The notes under the pieces are model-generated. The model did not search any database. It was not told where the DNA came from and saw only the letters and a program-made list of their open reading frames with translations. Positions 32,906-41,750 of a stretch of 64,000 bases of DNA are shown here, in pieces. A program made the translations under genes and the position numbers. The DNA lies in contig JACONQ010000013.1 of NCBI GenBank assembly GCA_014281115.1, positions 734,501 through 798,500 of the forward strand, given 5' to 3'. This DNA is from Laburnicola sp. R22_1. Lineage: Eukaryota; Ascomycota; Dothideomycetes; Pleosporales; Didymosphaeriaceae. The first letter of the stretch is position 1; the number at the start of each line of letters is the position of its first letter.

Positions 32906-33625
32906 TCAGATAATGCGATTATTCACCCGCCTGGGTTTCACTAAGCAGGTAGGGTCGTCTGCGGCGTGTGGGCCGCGGCAGTTAGGGCATTGTTGCTTAT
33001 AAGCGCAGTTGTCTCCTATTAGGCCTTTGTGCTCGCTAGGTTTCTTTCCGCAGTTGCGGCAGCGGGGTGCGCGTGTGCATCGTGCCGCGTTGCAGTAGCC
33101 CTGGCAGCCAGGGTTATAGCGTTCTATAGCCCGCTTCTTAATTATCTCGCGGGATAGGTCGCTGGCACCAAAGAGGCGGAAAGCCGCCGCAGGCTTTTCA
33201 AAGGACACTATCCAGGTAGTATGTCCAAATTAATTAGGGCTATGTCAGGAGGGGCGGCAGTTAGTAGGGTGTTGTTTTGTCTGCGTGTAAGCCTCTTCCA
33301 CTACCATCTGGAGGGAGTAGGGCACGTCTTCCCCTAGCAGCGAGCGGTAGCTGCTAGGTACTCCAGGTACGGCGTAGTTAACCCATCGCATGGGCAACTC
33401 AGCGCTGTCAGCTTCAATGGATCTCATCATTGATTCCTTCTTTTCCTGTTCCATAAGTTGCTGTCGTATGTCGTTGGAGGCTGGGGTGATAGCCCACCCC
33501 GTGCGGGTCCTTGTGGCCGTAGGGATAGCGCTGAGGTCGAGCCCTATAGCGGCGCAGATAGCCGTTCGTACAGCGAAGGCAGAGGTTTGACCTAGCCAGT
33601 TGGCCGGGTTTGCGACTGTGAGCAA
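32906..33625 (-). pseudogene. LINE GAG-like ORF with zinc knuckles
   Basis: Frame 33208-32906 has three Cys-rich knuckles (GYCNAARCTRAPRCRNCGK, then NCAYKQQCPNCRGPHAADDP with a further Cys), typical of Tad-type ORF1. The preceding frame 33625-33245 is the matching upstream part of ORF1. Stops separate the two. Confidence 0.7.
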
Positions 33626-34359
33626 GATCTATAGGTCTACTGCCTATCTAGGTGTAGTTTGCCGCTTGGCCGCAGTTGTGAATTTCCTACTGCTAGCTGT
33701 AGTCGTGTATCCGCTGTTTCTATAGGAGGCGGATGCCACACTTGCCCATGTCCTCTAAGGCTAGGCGGCAAGATTGCTGTCGCTGTCTGTGGTGTAGGCG
33801 GTGGTTGTTAAGTCGTAGCCAGTCCTAACTACATTAGGACAAAGGCTTAGCGTAGCTGAATTTTTTAGTGTCTGTATAAGGCGGTTGCAGAGGGTAGAGG
33901 CAGCCACCAGCTCCTCTAGGCGCTTAAGATTAGCGATGCAGTGGTCGATAGCTTTGGCCATAGCTATTGCGACTTTCTCCTAGGTCTCTGCCGCCTTGCG
34001 CGCAGCCGTAAGGTGGGAGTTAAGGGCGTTAGCTGCTGTATCTATAGCAGCTTCTAGGCGGATAGGCACGCCTCCACCAAAGGAAAGGCGTCTAGGAGGG
34101 CGGACATTAGTCTGTTAGCGCTTCCTAGAGGGGTGCTGGATGTTAGTCTGCCGCGCAGACTCAGGGTCTGGGGGGCGAGTCACTGTAGAGGCCCCTGGAG
34201 GGGGCCTCTAAGGCGTCTCCATCGCTATCATCAACCCACCGCACGCGTGCGGTGCCTGGGGATGGCTAGGAGTCGGATTTCAGATGAAACTGAGATAAAC
34301 GAGATAAAGATTTAGCAATTTTACCACTTTCTCAAAATTCCAAAAGTTGGTGAAGGTGT

Positions 34360-34375
34360 GAGATTGCTTCTAGAG
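34360..34375. repeat. Right target-site duplication of the LINE
   Basis: Exact copy of 28121-28136 (GAGATTGCTTCTAGAG). Confidence 0.88.
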
Positions 34376-35175
34376 ATACTGCGCCAAACTGCTATTAGAA
34401 TAACGCTCCAAGACGGATAAACCCTAATATTACTGCAGACAATATCGTTCTAGGGTCCTGTCGTCGGGGAGATGGTAGAGGAGACGATACGCCTAGGGAC
34501 CATTTCAGTACGCACGCTTCTCTGTACTGGCAAACGTTTGCTACGGCAATCGTGCAACTGCCCCCAAATGAAGAGTTGAAGGTTCACCGTGATCAACTGC
34601 CGCCGCCACCAAAGAACTGGGCTGAGGTCAAATCCCGCCCTAATGCTGATAAGTGGTTCGCTGCTGCAGACAAGGAGATTAAGGAGCAGCTTCACAAAGG
34701 TGTATTTAAGAAGGTGAAAGATGACGTGAAGGAGCACCCAGATGCTGAGACCCTGCCGCTAATGTGGGTTTTCACGTACAAGTTCGATGCTAATGGCTAC
34801 TTAACTAGCTACAAAGCTCGACTAGTCGTGAGAGGAGATTTGCAGACAACTTGGGATGATACCTACGCAGCTACCCTCGCAGCTCGAACGCTCCGCTTCC
34901 TTATCGCTATTATGTGCGCCTTTAGACTCCTTGCCTACCAGTACGACGTCAAGAATGCTTTCCTCAACGCGTACCTGGCCCAACTCTGTTACGTCTGGAC
35001 TCTAGATGGGTTCCAAGACAGACTAGGCAATATGATGCGACTACGCCGAGCACTGTATGGGCTTAAGGATGCCCCAGCGCTGTGGCACAAACACCTAAAG
35101 AAGACCCTTGTTAATATAGGCTTCACTCAAGTCAAGGGTATCCCTTGCCTATTCACTAATAGCAAGCTAATACTA
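34376..35175 (+). pseudogene. Copia reverse transcriptase, first part (unusually clean)
   Basis: The frame resumes exactly after the LINE. One early TAG lies near 34400, then about 210 codons are open. It reads WAEVKSRPNADKWFAAADKE, PLMWVFTYKFDANGYLTSYK, ARLVVRGDLQ, YQYDVKNAFLNAYL and RALYGLKDAPALWHKHL, all conserved copia RT blocks. All Trp codons here are intact TGG, unlike most of the element. The frame stops where the Fot1-like element inserts, just before the catalytic YVD box. Confidence 0.88.
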
Positions 35176-35271
35176 AGCTCGGCTATATAGTTATTGATCA
35201 CATAGGGTTCCTGATCACCCCACCGAAACGCGCACCCTGAACAAAACACGCGATATCTCTCAACAACGCTC
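35176..35271 (+). repeat. Left terminal inverted repeat of the Fot1-like element
   Basis: Begins AGCTCGGCTATATAG and contains AACGCGCACCCTGAA. It ends six bases before the transposase ATG. Confidence 0.93.
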
Positions 35272-35277
35272 ATCAAA

Positions 35278-36858
35278 ATGGACGCCCGTGAGCTAGCTAT
35301 ACAATCAGCTATCAGCGATTTCAACGCAGGTCTTTATTCTAGCCAACGCGCAGCTGCAAAGGCGTACAATATCCCTCAATCTACGCTATCAACGCGACTC
35401 CGTGGCGCAACAACGAGCGCGCTCAGCTATCAACACCAGCAGCGATTGACTCCTCTACAAGAGGATTTCCTTGTTGAATGGATCCTTGAAGAAGACGCAC
35501 GCGGCTATCCTCCTCCACACGCTCGCGCGCGAGAGATGGCGAATCGAATTCTGCGCATAAACGGCGACAATCAGCCTGTCGGCAAGCTCTGGCTCTCACA
35601 CTTTATTAAGCGCCAGCCACGCGTCGCCTCAGTAGTAGGCCGGAAGCTTAACGCCCAGAGAGCTAAGGCAGCTACGCTAGAACAGCTCCGCGCGTTCCTA
35701 GAGCTCTATAAGCAGACTCAACAGCGACTCAATATACAGACGGAGAATACGTACAATATGGATAAGACTGGCATTGCGCTAGGTGTATGTACTAACACCA
35801 GAGTCCTTGCTAGGGCATTAAAGAAGAAGGCTTACATTAAGTCGCCAGAGAATCGCGAGTGGGTCTCAATAATTGAGTGCGTATCGGCAACAGGGCGGAA
35901 GCTGCGCTGCGTAGTTATCTTCAAGGGCCAGAGCCTGCAGACTACCTGGTTCCCAGCCAAATCAATACCCGACTGGCTCTATACAACCTCCGAGAATGGA
36001 TGGACGTCAAATGCGATAGGTGTTAAGTGGCTGCAGCGCATATTCATCCCTGAGACGGCGCCAGCTGACGGCCAGTACCGCCTGCTTATTCTTGACGGCC
36101 ATGGCAGCCATATTGATATTGAGTTCCTCTGGCTCTGTAAACAGCATCGAATTGAGCTCCTATACCTACCTGCGCACTCCTCTCACGTCCTACAGCCTCT
36201 AGATCTCGCTCCTTTCTCGGTAATTAAGTCTAGTTACCGACGCCAGATCCAGGAGCTCGCATCGCTCGACGACGCCGCGCCTGTCAAGAAGGAGCGCTTT
36301 ATTGCCTGCTACTATCAAGCTAGGGAGGAAGGCTTCACAGAGCGTGTGATTCGAGCTGGTTGGCAGGCTGCTGGTATCTGCCCATTCAACATTAATCACG
36401 TGCTTAGCTCGTCGCAGGTCTCTCAGAGGCCTACAACGCCTACGCCTCAGCAGCAACCTCAGCAGCAGCCTCAGAGCTTCCTCTCTACCACTCAAGGCCC
36501 TCGGGATCTCTACTTGGCGCAGCGCGACGTCCAGAGCCTCGAAAACCTAGGTCGTAGGACCCGGCTCCTCCTACAAAAAGCAGGTAAGGCGCTAGCAGCT
36601 GCGAATGCTAGAGCTGCAGGGCTAGAATCAGAGAAAAGACGCCTTGAGTATCATCTACAGACTACTAGCTCTCACCAGCCACGAAAGCGCGTTCAGATAG
36701 ACCCAAATCAACGCTTTGCAGAGGTAGAGACTATTATGAAGGGTATGCGCGCAGCTGAGGCTTTAGCAGCTCAGCAACGTAAATATACTATATTAAGCGC
36801 TTCAGAAAGGGCTGTAGTAGCTACAGCAGCTGTAGCGCTTGAATCTATGTGTACTTAA
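35278..36858 (+). CDS. Fot1/pogo family transposase (DDE, CENP-B HTH)
   Basis: A single intact 526-residue frame. The N-terminus is a CENP-B-type helix-turn-helix DNA-binding region (SSQRAAAKAYNIPQSTLSTRL and LQEDFLVEWILEEDARGYPP, FIKRQPRVASVVGRKLNAQR). The catalytic triad is visible: YNMDKTGIALG (first Asp, near residue 163), LLILDGHGSHIDIEFLWLC (second Asp) and HSSHVLQPLDLAPFSVIKSS (third Asp). The C-terminus has a Gln-rich linker and a coiled segment (RLLLQKAGKALAAANARAAG). Length and motif spacing fit functional Fot1-like transposases. It would cut at the 96-bp inverted repeats and insert at TA. All Trp codons are intact and no stop is present, in contrast with the elements around it. Confidence 0.95.
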   Translation: MDARELAIQSAISDFNAGLYSSQRAAAKAYNIPQSTLSTRLRGATTSALSYQHQQRLTPLQEDFLVEWILEEDARGYPPPHARAREMANRILRINGDNQPVGKLWLSHFIKRQPRVASVVGRKLNAQRAKAATLEQLRAFLELYKQTQQRLNIQTENTYNMDKTGIALGVCTNTRVLARALKKKAYIKSPENREWVSIIECVSATGRKLRCVVIFKGQSLQTTWFPAKSIPDWLYTTSENGWTSNAIGVKWLQRIFIPETAPADGQYRLLILDGHGSHIDIEFLWLCKQHRIELLYLPAHSSHVLQPLDLAPFSVIKSSYRRQIQELASLDDAAPVKKERFIACYYQAREEGFTERVIRAGWQAAGICPFNINHVLSSSQVSQRPTTPTPQQQPQQQPQSFLSTTQGPRDLYLAQRDVQSLENLGRRTRLLLQKAGKALAAANARAAGLESEKRRLEYHLQTTSSHQPRKRVQIDPNQRFAEVETIMKGMRAAEALAAQQRKYTILSASERAVVATAAVALESMCT

Positions 36859-36870
36859 TGGCAATTATAA

Positions 36871-36966
36871 GAGCGTTGTTGAGAGATATCGCGTGTTTTA
36901 TTCAGGGTGCGCGTTTCGGTGGGGTGATCAGGAACCCTATGTGATCAATAGCTATATAGCCGAGCT
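36871..36966 (-). repeat. Right terminal inverted repeat of the Fot1-like element
   Basis: The reverse complement matches 35176-35271 at 94 of 96 positions. Confidence 0.93.
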
Positions 36967-36968
36967 TA

Positions 36969-38045
36969 TTCTATTACGTAGATAATATCGTCGTCCTTTT
37001 CCGCAAAGGCGATCAACAATATTATCAACAGTTTCAACGCGAGTTCACGAAACAATACAAGACACGAAGCTTGGGAGAACTACGCTAGTTCCTAGGGATA
37101 CGCATTATTAGAGACTATGCAAAAGGCAAAGTCTAGATGATCCAAGACTCCTACATCGCAAAAGTCTGCCACGACCACAATCTCCTTCAGGGCAGCCAAC
37201 ACCCTAAGGTCCCTCTGCGCGAGTCTTATCTCCCCCCAAGTACAGATGAACCTAACGCGGAGCGCACCCGCCTATATCAGATCCTAGTTAGATGCCTTGG
37301 CTTTATCTCATATTTCACCCGGCCTAACGTGGCAAAAGCGCACTCGATACTTACCCGCCATCTAAACAATCCAAGCCAAAAGCATCTTGCTGCTGTTAAG
37401 TCTGTGTGGCAATACTTATACGACTTCCAATTCTAGGCAATTAGAGCAACAACAGCACGCTCTAAGAACGCTAACTACATTAGTTAAATTGACAATAAGG
37501 AAGCTAAGGAGTTGTTGTTCTTTAGTGCCTCTGATGCCGCGTTTGCTAACGATCCTAATACTGCTCGAAGCTCATTCGCCTATGTGTTTAAGCTCTACGG
37601 TATGGTTATTGATTAGAAGGCAAAAATCATGAGATCTGTTACCAAATCAACTACTAAGGCCGAACTGTTTGCCCTGTCAACTGCTAGCACTAAGTTATCC
37701 TGGTGGATGAACACCTTTGAAGCTATTAGGTTTAATCCAGAGGTTCGACCTACGTTGTACTATAATAACCAGCAAACAGTCTCTATCGCCAACAAGGACG
37801 AAGAAAAGCTTAACACGAAGCTTAGACATATCAAAGTACATTAGATGTGGATCCGCAAGCAAGTTGAAGCCGGGAACATTAACGTTACCTGGATAGGAAC
37901 TGCTGATATGCCCGCTAATAGATTGACAAAGTCTCTCTCTAATAGTAGCAAGCACGAGCGATTCTTGCAGCAATTGGGAATGACCAATATCCGCCAACAA
38001 GTTATTAGTTTAGAGGATAAGTTTGTCACATCTGTCGTTACCTAA
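36969..38045 (+). pseudogene. Copia reverse transcriptase C-terminal part and RNase H
   Basis: It continues the polyprotein frame after the Fot1-like element: FYYVDNIVVLFRKGD (RT catalytic box), a stop where homologues have Trp before FLGIRIIRD, and QDSYIAKVCHDHNL. RNase H follows, with FSASDAAFANDPNTARSSFA, KSTTKAELFALSTASTKLSW and WIGTADMPANRLTK. Stops at 37087-37089, 37135-37137, 37434-37436, near 37486, at 37614-37616 and 37842-37844 are TAG or TAA. The natural end is TAA at 38043-38045. Confidence 0.87.
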
Positions 38046-38144
38046 TAGAGTTCTTTCTAGGGAGGTGCCCTAGAGGCCCTCTGTTCACTCATTTTGCTTT
38101 GTTATACTTTACAGCACTCCGCTACCTTTGTGCTGTGGGAGGTG

Positions 38145-38296
38145 TGTTAGTGTGGAGTACGATATCACATGATACCACCAACCTGATGTAGACTAGTTGC
38201 TGATCACGATCCTGCTACTTAAGCAGTTTCTCTGTTCAGCTTGTTACAATCAACTCAGTCTCTCATTCCTAATTGCTACCCTACTTATCCCTTACA
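38145..38296 (+). repeat. Copia 3' LTR
   Basis: 152 bp, same ends as the 5' LTR. It is followed by the GAAAT target duplication at 38297-38301 and preceded by a purine-rich GTGGGAGGTG. Confidence 0.95.
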
Positions 38297-38301
38297 GAAA
38301 T

Positions 38302-39163
38302 GCATATAGTAGTATTGTGTTTGCGCAAAGAAAAATCCTTTCTATCCGATGAATCTAAATCGAACCTGAATAGGCTGCGTCGGCGAGAGGTGGTGTTGGA
38401 TGTGCGCTTAGTGAGTACAGGGCAGATACTATAGAGAGCAAAAAGTTGATCGCTGGGGTCTGAGTAGTCGCTGAGATGGCACTTGTGGAGTAGTTGCAGG
38501 ATGTTGTACTGGTCTAACTGCAGGTCGACATACTATATCGATGCATAGAGATCCATATTAAGACTCGACCTCGCTATTGCTTTTAAGCCAGATTTGAGTA
38601 GACGCCATGCTATTTTGTGGGTTCTATAGTGTACGACCACATTATGGGGTAAAGTGACTTTCTAAATAATCTATCGCCGTTCGAACCACGGTCTTGATGT
38701 GAAGTGGATGATTAAATCGAGGTTTCGCCTTTCTCCTCGTTTCTAAGCCATGCTCTGCCTTTGGCTGCGCATTCGAACACGTCTTTTATATGCGCGACCT
38801 GCTCCGCTTTCTCCTCCTCGTCTTGTTAATTGATACAGATTGCGTCTAGCCACAAGCGTCTTGCCCCATCGGATTTCCTCAAGTGCCTTAATAATGAGTC
38901 CACAATGGGCATGATATTTAAGGTCTTCCCAACACAAGTCATCTGTGCTGAAAAATTAGACTGGCCCCATGTGTAGGATACAGCTTTGTACGCAGAATTG
39001 CGAGGATCGTTATGTTTATTGATGCTGTATTTGATTCTTCGCGTCGATAGGTTTGCGGAGAGGGAGCGGTGAAATTTGCGGCGGCGTGTAAAACGAGGAT
39101 GCGGATTTCTGTCGTTGAATCGATGGGACTGTATTCATACAGCTCATCGATAGCATTTGCCAT
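38302..39163 (-). pseudogene. HET-domain (heterokaryon incompatibility) gene, 5' part, cut by the copia insertion
   Basis: The start ATG at 39163 gives MANAIDELYEYSPIDSTTEI and IRILVLHAA. After one frameshift near 39050 the HET core reads YKAVSYTWGQ, RLWLDAICIN-stop-QDEEEKAEQV, IKDVFECAAKGRAWL, SRPWFERR-stop-II and FALYSI. YxAVSYTWG, LWLDAICINQ and SRPWFxRRW are signature blocks of the fungal HET family, which mediates non-self recognition and programmed cell death on incompatible fusion. Internal stops lie where Gln or Trp is expected (CAA to TAA, TGG to TAG), a RIP-like pattern. The coding sequence runs straight into the copia target site. Its frame continues on the other side of the element into the TPKP repeat. 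It is dead on three counts: frameshift, stops and insertion. Confidence 0.85.
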
Positions 39164-39899
39164 GATGATAGCCGTGTTGAGTATGTGGAAGGAAAGAAGC
39201 GGTGAAGCGAAGAAGAGAAGTGGGAAAAGAGGGGTTTGTGTAAGGCTGTGCGGATGTCGAAACGCAAATAATCTACAATCCACATGTGTCTCTGCTTATT
39301 GTGACAGCGCAACCATTGTTAACTGGACACATCTATTCCAGGGTAAAACATCTCCGGTTTTCTTGCCTTAAGCGTGCCACAAAACTTCCCCGGTGAATGA
39401 AACTATTCGAAATGCCGGTTTGACGATTTGTTAAGAGCGGTGCGATCTGTTAAGTGCGTCTGTTAGTTCTTTCGGTAGCTGCAGTGAAGAGGAACCACCT
39501 GTTAGAGCTTTTGTTGGCTTGACAATGCAGCTTTGATCGACCTTAGCTGGACAATACATATCGAGTTCAGCGCGAAATGTTCCTGGCTTGACTGTACTAT
39601 ATACTTGATCCCATGCCTTAATGCTGGTCGACCGCCTAGCTACCTTGCGGAGTGAAGGCTTCTCGACAGTATTAGAATTGCCAGTCCGAAGTGCACTAAG
39701 GGCCGGACGCACGCAGCGACCCTTGATCGATGGATGTCAAACACCTATGGTGGGCGCAGAGCGCTAAGCAGAAGGTTGGTATTGTTCAAGGTCCGAAGCG
39801 TTATTTGCAAAGTCGAGTCTCAAGCTTGTGGTGAAAGTATCCTCGATGCTTGTATCTGGGCAGTGTCACTATCCTTTTCTCGCGCAGATTAGGTAAATT

Positions 39900-39985
39900 A
39901 AGAAATGTCGAGACAGCTTTCCCTTACAGCGTTGTACCGTATACCAAAAGGTCTGCGATGTTTCTCTTCCTGAAGAAATGTCGAG
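39900..39985 (-). repeat. Dispersed 60-bp hairpin repeat, copy B, with perfect 13-bp duplication
   Basis: The core is 39913-39972. Both sides carry AAGAAATGTCGAG exactly (39900-39912 and 39973-39985), the clearest insertion scar in the family. On the minus strand it reads CAGGAAGAGAAACATCGCAG then CTTTTGGTATACGGTACAAC, nearly identical to copy A. Confidence 0.85.
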
Positions 39986-40282
39986 TAAACAGTAAAGTGC
40001 GGATACGCCTGCCTGTCTTACCCTACTACTGACTTTAGTAGCGATCGGTCTTCCCTGTGCTTGCGGTATTGCTCCTTCCTTCGCCGAAGACAGTCCTTGC
40101 GTCGACATCCATGCGATAGCCATGAAGTTCGCTTACCCAACTCCAAGGTGAGGGAAAATGGCGGGGTTCCGAAGTGAAAGCTGGTGTGAAGCAATCCCCA
40201 AGCCGGGCCCGCCGGTCGGGCCTGCACACCAACATTACTTGGTGGAGTAAAGGAAACTTACATATTCCCCACGCCTCCCTCG

Positions 40283-40290
40283 ATATAAAA
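40283..40290 (+). promoter_or_regulatory. TATA-like box of the gene at 40353
   Basis: ATATAAAA about 65 bp upstream of the ATG, in a C-rich promoter context. Confidence 0.4.
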
Positions 40291-40352
40291 TACCACACCA
40301 CGCTCCGATCCAATCAACCACGGCGCTTCCTCATCCGCATCGGGCAGTCACA

Positions 40353-41750
40353 ATGCGTGATACGCAGGGGCTCGGATGTTCCCCACGCCATGACCGGCAA
40401 CCTTCTCCAGCATTTTCAGACACTTCAGAGCTGACCATGCTGTCACGCTCGCCATCCCCGCCGCCTGGGTTCCCAGGGCGGCTTCTACGCACACGTGCGA
40501 CTGCGCCGATGCAGGCAACTTCGACGGAGTCTTGCGATGGTCCAGAGCGCGGTTCAAACGGTCGCTTTCTTCCACGGCTTCGCAAGCGCGCTGAGCCTTC
40601 TCTCGTTTATGGGTGAGGTACTGTCATTCCATATGTTCCTGAAGTATTAACGTGACGTAGGCCGCGAAAGAAGCCGTGTGTCACAGCGAAGAGCCTCGGA
40701 GAAGCAGCTACACCTAAGAATGCACCAAACAGCCATCTCAGCAGACGCACGTGCAAAACCCTCCTCAACACATCCATCAAAGACGCAGGCGGTGCTGGAG
40801 ATCTTGGCATTCTTCCCAAGGAGACCCGTCAACAAATTTTCGCGTACGTCCTCCAGATTGACCAGCCCGTCCGCATTAAGGAATGTTGCGGCCCGACCTC
40901 CACACGCCGCGAACGAGCCGCGTGCAAGAAGCATGGAGACCGTGACGTGAAGATCGGGAAGAACAACGGACTGGTCCCCTACGCCGGCACCCGCGACGCG
41001 AAGAAGGTATATGGCCAGTTCAGTATCCTTTGTGTGTCGCGCTTGGTGAACGAGGAGGCGGCATGGGTCCTGTACAATCAAGGTACCGTCCGGATCAAGG
41101 CTCTTCCGTCCCTGCAGCCCTACCTGAGCGGTAAGAACTGCAGGTACTTCCGTCTCCCCAGCCTCCCGACTAACGAGCACGCGAAGCGCATGTGGATGAC
41201 CGCCGGACGCTTCCGCAATGTTTGTTTCGAACTTCCGCAAGCGATCGTCTCCACGGGAAACCCAGTGGAGTATACATACCACCTTTGCGAAGCCGTATCT
41301 CTTTTGTTGAAGGCTTGGGATCTGCAGCTGGAGAAGCCATCGTCCTCTCGGCCCTGCACCGTCGAAGTGCAGCTGAACTCTCTTTACACCGGCATTATCC
41401 CGTTCAACTGCAAACATTACAGTGAGATGGCTATGGTATGGATGTTTACCCACGCTCCCGTTATGCAGTTTACGGAACTGAAGGAGATTGGAGAAGAAGC
41501 CGGCCGCAACATCGAGCGCCTAGTCGACATTATCGGACGCCATCGTAGGCTATCCGAGTGGAAAATCGTAGCGGAGTCTCCTCGAGAGCGCAACGAAGAC
41601 GGTAAAAATGATGAGGAGGAGGAGGAGGAGGAGGAGGAGGAGGACGCAGAGGACGGAGCGCTTGCCAGGCTGTGTGACCTTCGGGAGCTTTGCCGGTCGA
41701 ACAATGTCGAGTTCGAGACTACTGTCCCACAGCCCACACCCAAGGCTTAG
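40353..41750 (+). CDS. F-box-like hypothetical protein (449 aa) with Glu run
   Basis: Exon 1 is 40353-40612, a 48-nt intron (GTGAGG...GACGTAG) follows, and exon 2 is 40661-41750. The junction restores the codon GG|G and the frame VYG|PRKKPC. The N-terminal ~110 residues are Ser/Pro/Arg-rich and disordered. Then GILPKETRQQIFAYVLQ matches the weak F-box opening (LPxExRxxIYxYVL) common in large fungal families, followed by SILCVSRLVNEEAAWVLYNQ, typical of those proteins. A run of ten Glu lies at 41615-41643, and the protein ends QPTPKA. F-box proteins recruit substrates to SCF ubiquitin ligases; here only the short motif is visible, so the role is tentative. Confidence 0.75.

Larger units (their letters stand above)
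28137..34359 (-). mobile_element. Tad-like LINE (non-LTR retrotransposon), minus strand, stop-ridden
   Basis: 6.2 kb flanked by the 16-bp GAGATTGCTTCTAGAG duplication. Its 3' end (left side) finishes in a TAC-type microsatellite (TAGTAGTAGTAG on the plus strand, 28137-28150), a common LINE tail. From 5' to 3' on the minus strand it carries GAG with zinc knuckles, AP-type endonuclease, reverse transcriptase and RNase H. Many TAG codons replace expected Trp, as in the host copia element. This order and the variable-length target duplication fit Tad1-clade elements of filamentous fungi. It is 5'-complete or nearly so, since GAG is present. Confidence 0.9.
35176..36966 (+). mobile_element. Fot1/pogo-type DNA transposon, structurally intact
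   Basis: 1791 bp with 96-bp terminal inverted repeats (35176-35271 and 36871-36966), identical but for two C/T differences, and a TA target duplication (35174-35175 and 36967-36968). It carries one uninterrupted transposase. It sits in the copia RT directly ahead of the YYVDN segment; excising it rejoins SKLIL to FYYVDNIVVL perfectly. Being intact inside RIP-like mutated DNA, it is the last arrival in the nest. Confidence 0.95.
25004..38296 (+). mobile_element. Ty1/copia LTR retrotransposon carrying two nested transposons
   Basis: Bounded by 152-bp LTRs (25004-25155 and 38145-38296) starting TG and ending CA, with a GAAAT target duplication. Removing the nested LINE and Fot1-like element leaves one plus-strand polyprotein frame of roughly 1580 codons. 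Its order is GAG, integrase, reverse transcriptase, RNase H, which is the copia order. The frame has no detectable frameshift but many in-frame TAG and TAA codons, several at expected Trp or Gln positions. A purine-rich tract GTGGGAGGTG precedes the 3' LTR. The two LTRs differ at only two positions, both transitions, so the insertion itself is young. It interrupts a HET-domain gene. Confidence 0.95.
39164..40352. other. Intergenic with one hairpin-repeat copy and an unassigned frame
   Basis: A minus-strand frame at 39431-39712 (93 residues, starting MRPALSALRTGNSNT) has no recognised motif and is left unassigned. The region also holds hairpin-repeat copy B and a TATA-like box at 40283-40290 upstream of the gene at 40353. 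Confidence 0.45.

Noticed and set aside
39431..39712. 93-residue minus-strand frame
   Set aside because: No motif, no signal and no recognisable neighbour relation; left unassigned.
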